Shown in pieces: positions 54,981 through 64,000 of a stretch of DNA of 64,000 nucleotides. Source of the stretch: Rudaea sp. 3F27F6 (GTDB lineage Bacteria > Pseudomonadota > Gammaproteobacteria > Xanthomonadales > Rhodanobacteraceae); contig NZ_SCNG01000002.1 in NCBI RefSeq assembly GCF_005503555.1, positions 1,054,001 through 1,118,000 on the forward strand, given 5' to 3'. A model generated the notes under the pieces. It saw nothing but the letters and a program-made list of their open reading frames with translations. It was not told the origin of the DNA and searched no databases. A program made the translations under genes and the position numbers. Position 1 is the stretch's first letter. Every line of letters starts with the position of its first letter.

Positions 54981-55206
54981 CAACGCCCTCCGCGATGCGG
55001 TCTTGACCCGGTCGGGGTTCCGGATTGCCGCTTGGCCCGAGTCTACTCTCGCGCGGCGGGGCTCCGCAAAGGCATGCCGCATTAATCGATCTTCATGCGA
55101 CGGAGTGCACGATTTGTTGCGATGCAGCGTGATGGCGACTAGCATACGGAGGTTCTGCCCCGTGCAGAATTTGTTCGAATTCTTCCGCACGCCGGGAACC
55201 CACGCT

Positions 55207-56457
55207 ATGACGATGTTTTTGTACCAGCTGCATGAGCTCAACCGCGCTCTGCTCAATCCGCTGATCACCTTCTCCGAGAGCAGCGCGCGCATGTTCTCCT
55301 CGAAGGAGAGCTGGCTGTCGAAGCTGCCCGGTGCGCCGCGCGTGGCGGCCAACTACGAGTTACTCTACCGTCTCGGCAAAGACTACGAAAAGCCGGCGTT
55401 CAACATCCACTCGGTGCAGGCGCACGGCAATGCCGTACCGATCGTCGAACAGGTCGCGCTGGCCAAGCCGTTCTGCAACCTGATCCGCTTCAAGCGTTAC
55501 AGCGACGAGATCGACACGCTGCAGCAGCTGAAGAGCGATCCGGCCGTGCTCGTCGTCGCGCCGCTGTCCGGACATCACGCCACCCTGCTGCGCGACACCG
55601 TGCGCACGCTGCTGCAGGACCACAAGGTCTACATCACCGACTGGGTCGACGCGCGCATGGTGCCGGTCGAGCAGGGTCCGTTCCATCTCGACGACTATGT
55701 CGCCTACGTGCAGGAGTTCATCCGCCATATCGGCGCGAAGGATTTGCACGTGATCTCGGTCTGCCAGCCGACCGTGCCCGTGCTCGCCGCGATTTCGCTG
55801 ATGGCCTCGGCCGGCGAAGTGACGCCGCGCACGATGACGATGATGGGCGGCCCGATCGACACGCGCAAGAATCCGACCAAGGTCAACGATCTCGCGACGA
55901 CGCAGCCGATCGAGTGGTTCCAGGCCAACGTCATCAATGCGGTGCCGACGAATTATCCGGGCAAGGGCCGCGAGGTCTATCCGGGCTTCCTCCAGCATGC
56001 GGGCTTCGTCGCGATGAACCCGAGCCGGCATTTCTCCTCGCACTGGGATTTCTACCAGGACCTGCTGCGCGGCGATCTGCAGGACGCCGATGCGCACCGC
56101 GAGTTCTACAACGAGTACAACGCCGTACTCGACATGCCCGCCGAGTACTACCTCGACACGGTGAAGACCGTGTTCCAGGAGCATGCCCTGCCGCGCGGCA
56201 CCTGGAAGGTGAAGAACAAGCCGGTCAAGCCAGCCGACATCAAGGGTACCGCCCTCTTCACGATCGAAGGCGAACTCGACGATATCTCCGGCCTCGGCCA
56301 GACCGAAGCCGCACACGAGCTGTGCAAAGGCATCCGCGTGACGAGCCGTCAGCACCTCACCGTCAAGGGCGCTGGCCACTACGGCATCTTCTCGGGACGC
56401 CGCTGGCGCGAAAACGTCTATCCCGAAGTGCGCGCGTTCATCCGCAAGTTCTCGTAA
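55207..56457 (+). CDS. phaZ: intracellular polyhydroxyalkanoate depolymerase
   Basis: This 416-residue cytosolic enzyme mobilises PHB granules. The N-terminus MFLYQLHELNRALLNPLITFSE is the typical PhaZ opening. The nucleophile region VISVCQPTVPVLAAISLMAS holds Cys186, as in Ralstonia PhaZ1 (Cys183). GELDDISGLGQT carries the Asp and GAGHYGIFSGRRWR the His. ATG 55207 is chosen with ATG 55213 as alternative; the ribosome site is poor. It is divergent from the GltD-like gene and converges on tgt 18 bp away. No PHA synthase lies in the window. Confidence 0.93.
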   Translation: MTMFLYQLHELNRALLNPLITFSESSARMFSSKESWLSKLPGAPRVAANYELLYRLGKDYEKPAFNIHSVQAHGNAVPIVEQVALAKPFCNLIRFKRYSDEIDTLQQLKSDPAVLVVAPLSGHHATLLRDTVRTLLQDHKVYITDWVDARMVPVEQGPFHLDDYVAYVQEFIRHIGAKDLHVISVCQPTVPVLAAISLMASAGEVTPRTMTMMGGPIDTRKNPTKVNDLATTQPIEWFQANVINAVPTNYPGKGREVYPGFLQHAGFVAMNPSRHFSSHWDFYQDLLRGDLQDADAHREFYNEYNAVLDMPAEYYLDTVKTVFQEHALPRGTWKVKNKPVKPADIKGTALFTIEGELDDISGLGQTEAAHELCKGIRVTSRQHLTVKGAGHYGIFSGRRWRENVYPEVRAFIRKFS

Positions 56458-56475
56458 GCGCGACCGCCGTCGCGC

Positions 56476-57603
<1,128 letters not shown>

Positions 57604-57809
57604 TTAAGACGCAAAGTATACGTGCTTGCCGGCGCCAACTCCCCTGTAGCGCATGACCGGAGCCGCCGACGTATGATCCGCGCGATCGACCATCCGCTGC
57701 TGCAGCCGCCTTCGACGCATGCCACGGCGATACAGCATCGCCGTCACGCCCCGGCATCGATTTACGAAGACGGACGCGCCGCGGAAGAAGGTCGTACGAA
57801 GCGAACAGC

Positions 57810-58220
57810 ATGAGTATCGCCATGAGCCCCTTGTTTCGGTTCCCCGATTCGGTCAAGCGAGAGCCCGCCATCGAGGCCTGGATGCGTGAGTATCCGGACG
57901 CACTGAGCACGATCGCGCGGCATTGGTTCGGCGTCATGCGCGCCTGCGGCGACGACGTCCGCGAGCTGCTGCACGACGGCCACCCGACCGCATGCGTCGG
58001 CGATGCGGCGTTTGCTTATGTCGATGCGTTCAAGAACCACGTCAATGTCGGCTTCTTCCGCGGAGCCGACCTCCCCGATCCAAGCGGCTTGCTCGAAGGC
58101 ACGGGCAAGTCGATGCGGCACGTCAAACTGATGCCCGGCCGCAAGATCGACGAGGCTGCTTTGAGAAAACTTATCCATGCTGCCTACGCCGACATGCAAC
58201 GGTGTCTCACGACGCGTTAA
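57810..58220 (+). CDS. DUF1801 domain protein
   Basis: This 136-residue soluble protein resembles the DUF1801 (YdhG-like) family: HWFGVMRACGDDVRELLHDGHPTACVGDAAFAYVDAFKNHVNVGFFRGADLPDPSGLLEGTGKSMRHVKL is the conserved core, and the C-terminus is helical (EAALRKLIHAAYADM). Function unknown. The start is ATG 57810 or, 12 nt later, 57822. It is the first of four small plus-strand genes between tgt and queA. Confidence 0.8.
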   Translation: MSIAMSPLFRFPDSVKREPAIEAWMREYPDALSTIARHWFGVMRACGDDVRELLHDGHPTACVGDAAFAYVDAFKNHVNVGFFRGADLPDPSGLLEGTGKSMRHVKLMPGRKIDEAALRKLIHAAYADMQRCLTTR

Positions 58221-58343
58221 CCTTTGCACATCACACGCAATCCCATCGATCGAGCGGATTGCGGCGATGCGGCCCCGCTAGACTAACGCCTACTGCGGCA
58301 GCGCCCGCCTGCTTGCTTTGCCAGATATTGTCGAGAGGAATTC

Positions 58344-58787
58344 ATGTCGACGTCTCCCGCTTACAGCATCGTGTACGAAACGCCCTCGGTGGAGACCTAT
58401 CGGCATCTGCGCCAGGCCGCAGGATTGAGCCCGAAGACGCGCGAGGCCGCCGAACGCGGCCTGCCGAACACGCTATTCGCCGTGCAGGTACGTTGCGACG
58501 ATCAAACGGTCGCGATGGGTCGCGTGATCGGCGACGGCGGCAATCACTATCAAGTGGTGGACATTGCCGTGCTGCCGGAGCACCAGGGCCGTGGACTCGG
58601 CAAGACCGTCATGCGCGAGATCGCCGGCTATATCGAGCGGGAAGTCCCCGAATCCGGCTACGTCAGCCTGCTCGCCGACGGTGAAGCATACCGGCTCTAC
58701 CAGCAATACGGTTTCTCTCTTACCGCGCCGGCTAGCGTCGGCATGGCGCGCAGAAAAACTGCGCCAGCGGCGACGGACGATGCGTGA
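58344..58787 (+). CDS. GNAT family N-acetyltransferase
   Basis: This 147-residue acetyl-CoA-dependent acetyltransferase has the acetyl-CoA pocket VVDIAVLPEHQGRGLGKTVMREIAGYIERE (Q/RxxGxG/A) and a closing SGYVSLLADGEAYRLYQQYGFSLTAP. The substrate is not deducible; the short form is close to small-molecule or protein N-acetyltransferases. AGAGG lies 8-9 nt before ATG 58344. Confidence 0.92.
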   Translation: MSTSPAYSIVYETPSVETYRHLRQAAGLSPKTREAAERGLPNTLFAVQVRCDDQTVAMGRVIGDGGNHYQVVDIAVLPEHQGRGLGKTVMREIAGYIEREVPESGYVSLLADGEAYRLYQQYGFSLTAPASVGMARRKTAPAATDDA

Positions 58788-58959
58788 CTATTCGCTCTGC
58801 AGCCGATGCCACGCTTTGCGCCTTCTTCCGGCATAGGCCCATGCCATCCCGTCCAAAGCGCATGCGCACTCTGCGAACGAATCGGTCGATGTTCACATCC
58901 GTCCACGGCGGCGCCGATCTTCCCTGCATGTTTGCCGATCATCTTCCGAAGAAAAGATC

Positions 58960-59355
58960 ATGCAGAACGATGAACAGGAAATACGTCAATTGGTTTCGAC
59001 CTGGATATCGGCGAGCAAGTCCGGCGACGTCGATACCGTCCTCTCGCTGACGACGGACGATGTCGTCTTTCTGGTCACCGGCCATCCCGTCATGCGCAAG
59101 GCCGAGTTCGCCGCGGCGTCGCGGGCGCAGGCGACCGCGGACGCACCGCAATTCGATGGCGCCAGCAATATTCAGGAGATCAAGATCGTCGGGGATTGGG
59201 CGTTTATGTGGAGCGAGCTTACCGTCGTCGTGACTCCGCCCGGCGGCGCCAAGCCGATGAAACGCGCGGGACACACATTGACCATCCTGCAGAAGCGCAA
59301 CGGCAAGTGGCTGCTCGCGCGCGATGCCAATATGCTGGCGCCGGTGGAACAGTAA
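58960..59355 (+). CDS. SnoaL-like/DUF4440 protein (SgcJ/EcaC type)
   Basis: This 131-residue protein has an NTF2-like cone fold. Its family pattern is EIRQLVSTWISASKSGDVDTVLSLTTDDVVFLVTGHPVMRKAEFAAAS, then IVGDWAFMWSELTVVVTPPGG and HTLTILQKRNGKWLLARDANML. Members are often called SgcJ/EcaC oxidoreductases, but enzymatic roles are rarely shown. A likely alternative is a ligand-binding or steroid-isomerase-like protein. Confidence 0.87.
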   Translation: MQNDEQEIRQLVSTWISASKSGDVDTVLSLTTDDVVFLVTGHPVMRKAEFAAASRAQATADAPQFDGASNIQEIKIVGDWAFMWSELTVVVTPPGGAKPMKRAGHTLTILQKRNGKWLLARDANMLAPVEQ

Positions 59356-59508
59356 GGTCGCACACCACGTTCCGAACGTGCGGCGAAGACCGGCTTGTCC
59401 TTCGGGGTATCGCCGCAGGTTTGCGACGCTTAGACCAAGCGGAAGATGCCATCGTCGCGCGCACCGGCGCTACAATCCGGTCGCCAAAACTTCGCTGCGA
59501 CGGGGAAT

Positions 59509-60150
59509 ATGGAAAACAATCTCACGGACATCTACACCGAGCCGCGCGACATCGACGTGCACACGCTGTCGAATCTGGGACCGCTGCGGCCAATGGCGGG
59601 CATCTGGCAGGGAACGCGTGGACTCGACGTGAAGCCCAAAGCCGCGGGGCCGAAGCAGCAGGCATTCGTCGAACGCATCGAGTTGCAGCCGATCGATCCG
59701 TTCACCAACGGCCCGCAATTGCTCTACGGGCTGCGCTATCACACGCACATCACCAAGCCCGGAATGGTCAAGACTTATCACGACCAGGTCGGTTACTGGC
59801 TCTGGGATGCGGCGAACGGCACGGTCATCCACACCCTGACGATTCCGCGCGGGATGATCGCAATGGCCGCGGGACAAGCGGCGGCCGACGCGACGCACTT
59901 CGAACTTAGCGCGACGCAAGGGTTGGACACCTGGGGCATCTGCTCGTCGCCGTTCCTCGATCAGGCGTTCAAGACGATCGAGTTCAAAATCGCGGTGACG
60001 ATTCTCCCCGACGGCAGTTGGCAATACGACGAAGACACCGTTCTGCAGATTCACGGCCAGAACGAGCCGTTCCATCACACCGACCGCAACGTGTTGACCA
60101 AGATCGGCGAGCCGACGCCGAATCCGCTCGCGCGCGATACGCAAAGCTGA
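59509..60150 (+). CDS. FABP-like heme-binding (nitrobindin/DUF1794) family protein
   Basis: This 213-residue protein has the beta-barrel pattern LGPLRPMAGIWQGTRGLDVKPKA...QAFVERIELQPIDPFTNGPQLLYGLRYHTHI and KTYHDQVGYWLWDAANGTVIHTLTIPRGM. It ends FHHTDRNVLTKIGEP, resembling the DUF1794/nitrobindin group of fatty-acid-binding-protein-like barrels. A His near the C-terminus could ligate heme, but heme binding is not evident from motifs alone. ATG 59509 is preceded by GGGGAA. It converges on queA. Confidence 0.8.
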   Translation: MENNLTDIYTEPRDIDVHTLSNLGPLRPMAGIWQGTRGLDVKPKAAGPKQQAFVERIELQPIDPFTNGPQLLYGLRYHTHITKPGMVKTYHDQVGYWLWDAANGTVIHTLTIPRGMIAMAAGQAAADATHFELSATQGLDTWGICSSPFLDQAFKTIEFKIAVTILPDGSWQYDEDTVLQIHGQNEPFHHTDRNVLTKIGEPTPNPLARDTQS

Positions 60151-60192
60151 GGCCGGCCGCGGCACCGGATCGCGCCGCGCGGCTTGTTTCGA

Positions 60193-61233
60193 TCAGACAC
60201 CCGCCGGCAGAATCAGCATCGCGTCGCCATAGGAAAAGAATCGATAGCGCTGCTCGACTGCGTGCCGATACGCATCGAGCATCAGCTCGCGCCCCACATA
60301 CGCCGACACGAGCATCAGCAAGGTCGACTCGGGCAAATGGAAGTTCGTGATCAGCGCATCGATGCTGTCGATCTTGTAGCCCGGGAAGATGAAGATCTGG
60401 GTTTCGCCCGCGAACGGTTCGACGACGCCGTCGTGCTTGGCCGATTCGAGCGCGCGCACCACCGTGGTGCCGACCGCGACTACCCGCCCGCCGCGCGCGC
60501 GCGTGCGCCGCATCTTCTCGACCAGTTCGGCGCCGACATTCAGCCATTCGCGGTGCATGACATGGTCTTCGAGCCGTTCGCGCCGTATGGGCTGGAAGGT
60601 ACCGGCGCCGACGTGCAGGGTAACGTAGCCGAAATCGATGCCGCGGCCGCGCAGAGCTTCGAGCAGCGGCGCATCGAAGTGCAGGCCGGCGGTCGGCGCG
60701 GCGACCGCGCCGGGCGTGTGCGCGAACACGGTCTGATAACGCACCTCGTCGTCGATGTCGATCGACGACGCGCCGCGCTCGATGTACGGCGGCAGCGGCA
60801 TGCGCCCGAGTTTCGGCAGCAGCTTCTCGAGCGGTTCGGACGACTCGAAGCGCAGGCGGTAGAACTCCCCTTCGCGCCCGAGCACGAGCACGCTGCTGTC
60901 ATCGCCGAGGCGGATGCGCGACCCTTCGCGCGGCTTCTTCGACACGCCGAGCTGAGCGAGCACTTCGTGCGTGCCGGTGATGCGCTCGATGAGAATTTCG
61001 ACCGCGCCGCCGGTTTCCTTATGTCCGTACAGGCGCGCATGCAGCACGCGCGTGTCGTTGAACACGAGCAGGTCGCCCTCGCGCAGATACTCGCTCAGGT
61101 CGGTGAACCGCCGGTCGGCGAAAGAGCGAGCCGCGGCGTCGACGACGAGCAGGCGGCTCGCCGAACGCTGCGGCAGCGGTGCCTGCGCGATCAACTCGCG
61201 CGGCAGGTCGTAGTGGAAATCGGCTTTTTTCAA
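60193..61233 (-). CDS. queA: S-adenosylmethionine:tRNA ribosyltransferase-isomerase
   Basis: This 346-residue enzyme converts preQ1 in tRNA to epoxyqueuosine using SAM. It begins KKADFHYDLPRELIAQAPLPQRSASRLLVVD and has LVFNDTRVLHARLYG, QTVFAHTPGAVAAPTAGLHFD, VGAGTFQPIRRERLEDHVMHREW and TNFHLPESTLLMLVSAY. Length is normal. It is upstream of tgt on the same strand; the usual queA-tgt adjacency is broken here. Confidence 0.97.
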   Translation of the reverse strand: MKKADFHYDLPRELIAQAPLPQRSASRLLVVDAAARSFADRRFTDLSEYLREGDLLVFNDTRVLHARLYGHKETGGAVEILIERITGTHEVLAQLGVSKKPREGSRIRLGDDSSVLVLGREGEFYRLRFESSEPLEKLLPKLGRMPLPPYIERGASSIDIDDEVRYQTVFAHTPGAVAAPTAGLHFDAPLLEALRGRGIDFGYVTLHVGAGTFQPIRRERLEDHVMHREWLNVGAELVEKMRRTRARGGRVVAVGTTVVRALESAKHDGVVEPFAGETQIFIFPGYKIDSIDALITNFHLPESTLLMLVSAYVGRELMLDAYRHAVEQRYRFFSYGDAMLILPAGV

Positions 61234-61333
61234 CGCGGCTCGGAGATCGTGACGGAAAGCCGATTATCGCCGATGCTGCGGCCGATGACGTCCAGTCGCC
61301 GGACCGGCCGCGACGATGCCGTCCCGCCGCGCG

Positions 61334-61498
61334 CTATTTCCCGCTCGACTGCCAGCGCTGCACGCCGATCGCGATGAGGATCAGCGGCCACCATTTCGCG
61401 ATCAGATGGCCGACGTCGGGAATCAGATTGAAATTGGCGAGCAGGAAAAAGATGCCCAGGCCGATCAGGATCAAACCCGTGGTCTTGTTGGCGGACAT
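61334..61498 (-). CDS. 54-residue membrane protein, LiaF-like TM domain (DUF5668-like)
   Basis: ATG at 61498, stop at 61334. The short sequence has two hydrophobic helices: GLILIGLGIFFLLANFNLIP and WWPLILIAIGVQRWQ, with a connecting VGHLIAKW. This matches the small two-helix LiaF-type transmembrane domain (GLxLIxxGxxFLLxN...WPxxLIxxG). Function unknown. It lies between queA and the large exported repeat protein on the same strand. Confidence 0.8.
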   Translation of the reverse strand: MSANKTTGLILIGLGIFFLLANFNLIPDVGHLIAKWWPLILIAIGVQRWQSSGK

Positions 61499-61594
61499 GG
61501 AGATTCTCGAAGAAGGCGATGCGCGCGCCGTTCAGAAATGACGCGCGCCGGCATTGTTGGCATGAATAGATGAATTGCCGCTGTCCGCCGCAGG

Positions 61595-63820
61595 TCAGCG
61601 GGCCGCGGCGGCACGCTTGCGCCGCAGCCACCAGACGCCGAGCGCCAGCAGGACGACGATACCGAGCACGTAGGGCGCGCTGTGCCGGATCGTACGCTTC
61701 CACCAGGCCACGCGTTCGGCCTGCACGCGCGCCTCGGCGGCGGCGAAATCGGGTTCGGGACAGGCGCGGCCGAAATCCGCTCCCCAGGGCACGTAGGGAC
61801 CTTGCTTGAGATAGCGCAGGTAGAGTTTTTCCGCGACCGGCGGATCGCGGTCGATCAGCCAGGCCGTCGCATGACAGAGCACGGCGGCGAATGCCTGCGT
61901 CCGCGGCGGCAGCAGGTCGGCGGACTTCGACGCGAGATCGACCGCGTTGTAGCGATAGTGGAAACGTTCGAGCGGCTGCGCGCGGCTCGCGGCAACGCGC
62001 GCGGCTTCGTCGGGACCGGCGAGCTTGCCCGGCACGATGATGTCCTTGCGCTTGAGCGGTGCCGCTCCGGGCTTGTCCGCAGCGGCCGCGGCAGCGGTGA
62101 AATCGGCATTGGTCCAGCCGCCGCCGAGATCGTAGTTGCCGCCGTAGATTTGATAATCCGGGTCGAGTTCGTAGCCGATCAAGTCGATGCCGTCGAAGCG
62201 CGCCGAATGCGCCGCGGCGTACCGGGCTTTGGCCTGGTCGATGCGTCCGCCCTGCGTGGCGGCGCGGCGCGCGTCGACATAGGCCTGCGCTTTCTCTTTC
62301 AATTCGGCGGCGTCGAAGTAACCGAGCGCCTCGTCGTAGCGCTCGGCGCGCAGCAGGCGGCGCGCGAGCAGGGTGCGCAAGGCCGTTGCCGTCTGCGCGG
62401 GATTGCCGTAGCCGTTGCCGCCTTCGTCGGCTGCTGTGCCGGGCTTCGCAGCCGCGGCCTTCGGCACATGGGCGTCGACGAAGGACTTCAGCTCGTCGAC
62501 GCTGAGCACGCGCTCCGCGACGTAGGCCGCATCGTTCCAGTAAAACGATGCGGCATTGTATAAATGTTCCATCGCCGCGAGATATTCGCCGCGCGACAGC
62601 GCGAGCGTGCCGCGCTCGCCCTCGACGCGGCACTGCGGCCGGATCGTCTCGCCGCCGAACTCGCCCGCATCCCAGTTCTCGCCCCATTCTTCGCCGGCCG
62701 GAAACGCTTTCGCCGCCTGCGCGTAGGCTTGCGCGGCCTCGTCAGCCTTGCCGGCGCGCAATGCGAGTTTGGCGCGCACCCACCAGGCGAGTCCGCTCGT
62801 ATCCCGCTGCGCGAGCTGGGCGGCGAGATCGTACTTGCCGCTGCGATACGCGAGCGCGGCGACGCGGTCGGCGCCGGCGACCTTGTCGATGCCTGCGCGC
62901 GTGACCGCATCGAGGAACTTCTGCATGCGCGCCTCGCCGTCGGCCTTCGACTTGGCTACGTCGGCCGGCGAACTTTCGCCGTCGATCTCGGTGTCGGCGA
63001 GTTCGCTGCTGCGCGTGAAAAGATACGCCGTGATCAAGCGCTGCCCGAGATCGTCGCGGACAAGGCGATCGAGCGCGGGCGGTTCCTTGATCGCCTTGCG
63101 CGCGATCTGCAGCAGCGAATCGCGCCCCGACCGCGAGCCAAGCGCGGTCTGCTGCGCATACAGCGCGATCGCGGCGGCGTCTTCGTTGTCATCGAGATGC
63201 AGGCGTGCTTCTTCGCCGAGACTCGCCACGGCCAGGCCGAGTGGATCGGCGGCGCCCTTGGCGACTTCGTCGCGCAGCGCCCCATACAGCGGCGCCGCGG
63301 CGGCGGCATTGGCGCTATCGTCGCCGGCAATGCGCGCAAGCATGTACTGCGCCCAGAGTCCGTAATGCGTGCGCTCTGCGGCCGCCAGATCGAGCACACT
63401 CTTGAAGCGCCGCTGCGCCTCGTCGCCGTCGTGCTTTGCCCACGCTGCCGCACCGGCAAGATAGCGCCGCGCCTCTTCGGGCAGACCCTGCGCGGCTGCG
63501 TAGGCCGCCGCCGCATCGCCCGCGGCGCGTGCCGCGGCAACGCGATCGTATTTGTCGCCGAACCATCCGCGTTCGATGTTCTCGCGCAGCGGCCGCATCT
63601 GCCCGTCGACGTATTCTTCGCCGCCTTCGACCGCCTTGAACGCATAAGCCGGCTTCACCAGATGCGCGGCTTCGTAGTCGAATCCGCCTTCGGGCAACTT
63701 GTCCAGCGTCCAGGCGCGGTCATGCAGCAGATCGACCGGGAAGTTCGGCCCGCAGGCCAGGGCGGACATAGGCAGCGCGACGGCGAGCGCCGCGCAGAGC
63801 AGGCTGCTACGGATAGACAT
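61595..63820 (-). CDS. large exported TPR-like protein with C-terminal membrane anchor
   Basis: This 741-residue protein is not assigned to a named family. A signal peptide (MSIRSSLLCAALAVALPMSALA) is followed by CGPNFPVDLLHDRAWTL. The chain is Ala-rich and helical, with TPR-like units such as AYRSGKYDLAAQLAQRD, ALRAGKADEAAQAYAQAAKAF and LLRAERYDEALGYFDAAELKEKAQAYVDARRA. A single TM helix near the end (YVLGIVVLLALGVWWL) is followed by RRKRAAAAR, so the bulk is periplasmic and anchored in the inner membrane. ATG 63820 has AAGG upstream. It overlaps the upstream partial gene by 14 bp. Confidence 0.82.
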   Translation of the reverse strand: MSIRSSLLCAALAVALPMSALACGPNFPVDLLHDRAWTLDKLPEGGFDYEAAHLVKPAYAFKAVEGGEEYVDGQMRPLRENIERGWFGDKYDRVAAARAAGDAAAAYAAAQGLPEEARRYLAGAAAWAKHDGDEAQRRFKSVLDLAAAERTHYGLWAQYMLARIAGDDSANAAAAAPLYGALRDEVAKGAADPLGLAVASLGEEARLHLDDNEDAAAIALYAQQTALGSRSGRDSLLQIARKAIKEPPALDRLVRDDLGQRLITAYLFTRSSELADTEIDGESSPADVAKSKADGEARMQKFLDAVTRAGIDKVAGADRVAALAYRSGKYDLAAQLAQRDTSGLAWWVRAKLALRAGKADEAAQAYAQAAKAFPAGEEWGENWDAGEFGGETIRPQCRVEGERGTLALSRGEYLAAMEHLYNAASFYWNDAAYVAERVLSVDELKSFVDAHVPKAAAAKPGTAADEGGNGYGNPAQTATALRTLLARRLLRAERYDEALGYFDAAELKEKAQAYVDARRAATQGGRIDQAKARYAAAHSARFDGIDLIGYELDPDYQIYGGNYDLGGGWTNADFTAAAAAADKPGAAPLKRKDIIVPGKLAGPDEAARVAASRAQPLERFHYRYNAVDLASKSADLLPPRTQAFAAVLCHATAWLIDRDPPVAEKLYLRYLKQGPYVPWGADFGRACPEPDFAAAEARVQAERVAWWKRTIRHSAPYVLGIVVLLALGVWWLRRKRAAAAR

Positions 63821-64000
63821 GTACGGATACCTTCTCGATCGACGCGCAACGCATCCAGCCGATGCGCCGCTCGCGCCCCGCGCGCAGTATCGCATCGGAT
63901 GTCGGAAAAAACTGCCAGCCCTGCCCTGCCTTTTCCAGGCGGAAGCCGGCCAGCGCGTCCGCCGCTGCGCAATCTTTCGCGACGACGTCGATCGAGGCCG
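63807..64000 (-). CDS. C-terminal part of an unidentified gene
   Basis: A frame open from the window end to a TAG at 63807-63809 encodes about 63 residues: ASIDVVAKDCAAADALAGFR, LEKAGQGWQFFPTSDAILRA, then RRIGWMRCASIEKVSVHVYP. It overlaps the next gene by 14 bp on the same strand, as co-transcribed genes often do. Composition looks coding, but no family is recognised and the N-terminus is outside the window. Called with limited confidence. Confidence 0.5.
   Translation of the reverse strand, partial: ASIDVVAKDCAAADALAGFRLEKAGQGWQFFPTSDAILRAGRERRIGWMRCASIEKVSVHVYP

Noticed and set aside
53373-55085. 570-codon plus-strand frame opposite the GltD-like gene
   Set aside because: Antisense shadow with His/Arg/Asp-rich sequence, no conserved domain and no ribosome site.

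Overview
This window is chromosomal DNA from a GC-rich gammaproteobacterium, most likely of the order Xanthomonadales (Xanthomonas/Lysobacter/Rhodanobacter relatives). Three things point there: the pyrG-kdsA-(small genes)-eno-ftsB-ispD-ispF-truD order, the protein sequences themselves (SlyX, RoxA, ParE, FtsB), and short dispersed repeats of the GATTCGGGATTCGGG and CTTCTCCC/GGGAGAAGG kinds, which I know as common in that group. No rRNA, tRNA, CRISPR array, prophage or transposase was recognised. Placement below family level is not supported by what I can see.

Layout. 1-3.2 kb (minus strand): truncated DUF2058 gene, slyX-ugd, and an exported FKBP isomerase with its terminator. 3.2-9.9 kb (plus): a YheS-type ABC-F ATPase, then an apparent operon of a small exported protein, a YtrA-type GntR repressor, an ABC ATPase, its permease, a DUF2884-like protein and a lipoprotein serine hydrolase, behind a promoter whose -10 lies in a palindrome. 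9.9-19 kb: an exported protein with a duplicated C-terminal module, fumC, purB, a beta-class GST divergent from an HxlR regulator, then roxA and an Smr gene overlapping by 4 bp each, and a small lipoprotein. 17.5-25.2 kb (minus): truD, ispF, ispD, ftsB, eno, a LysE exporter, a small exported protein, kdsA and pyrG, covering isoprenoid, division, glycolysis, KDO and CTP functions.

25.4-31.7 kb: a compact glycan locus (UDP-GlcNAc 2-epimerase, a putative helical-toroid protein, a GT2-GT4 fusion, a methyltransferase) facing a sulfotransferase gene. 32-34 kb: parE. 34.3-40.8 kb: a small exported protein, an N-formylglutamate amidohydrolase overlapping a TPR-GT41 (SPINDLY) glycosyltransferase, then a D-amino-acid dehydrogenase and an unusual D-aminoacylase-like lipoprotein. 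41-49.5 kb: slyD, an NlpC/P60 lipoprotein, an MFS transporter, a YkvA-like protein, a DUF1579-like protein, a RhlE-type helicase with a long structured leader, an AraC regulator, an orphan inhibitor-I9 propeptide-like protein and a methyltransferase.

49.6-55 kb (minus): a 2-oxoacid:ferredoxin oxidoreductase (alpha/gamma fusion and beta) with a GltD-like flavoprotein that carries ferredoxin domains. Between the flavoprotein gene and korA lies a four-helix-bundle (S23/IVP-type) gene bounded by about 30-bp inverted repeats and joined to both neighbours by 4-bp stop/start overlaps. This looks like an rRNA intervening-sequence-type element placed inside a protein-coding operon and is the most striking feature of the window. 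55.2-64 kb: an intracellular PHB depolymerase, tgt and queA separated by four small plus-strand genes, a 54-residue membrane protein, a large exported repeat protein with a C-terminal anchor, and a gene cut by the window end.
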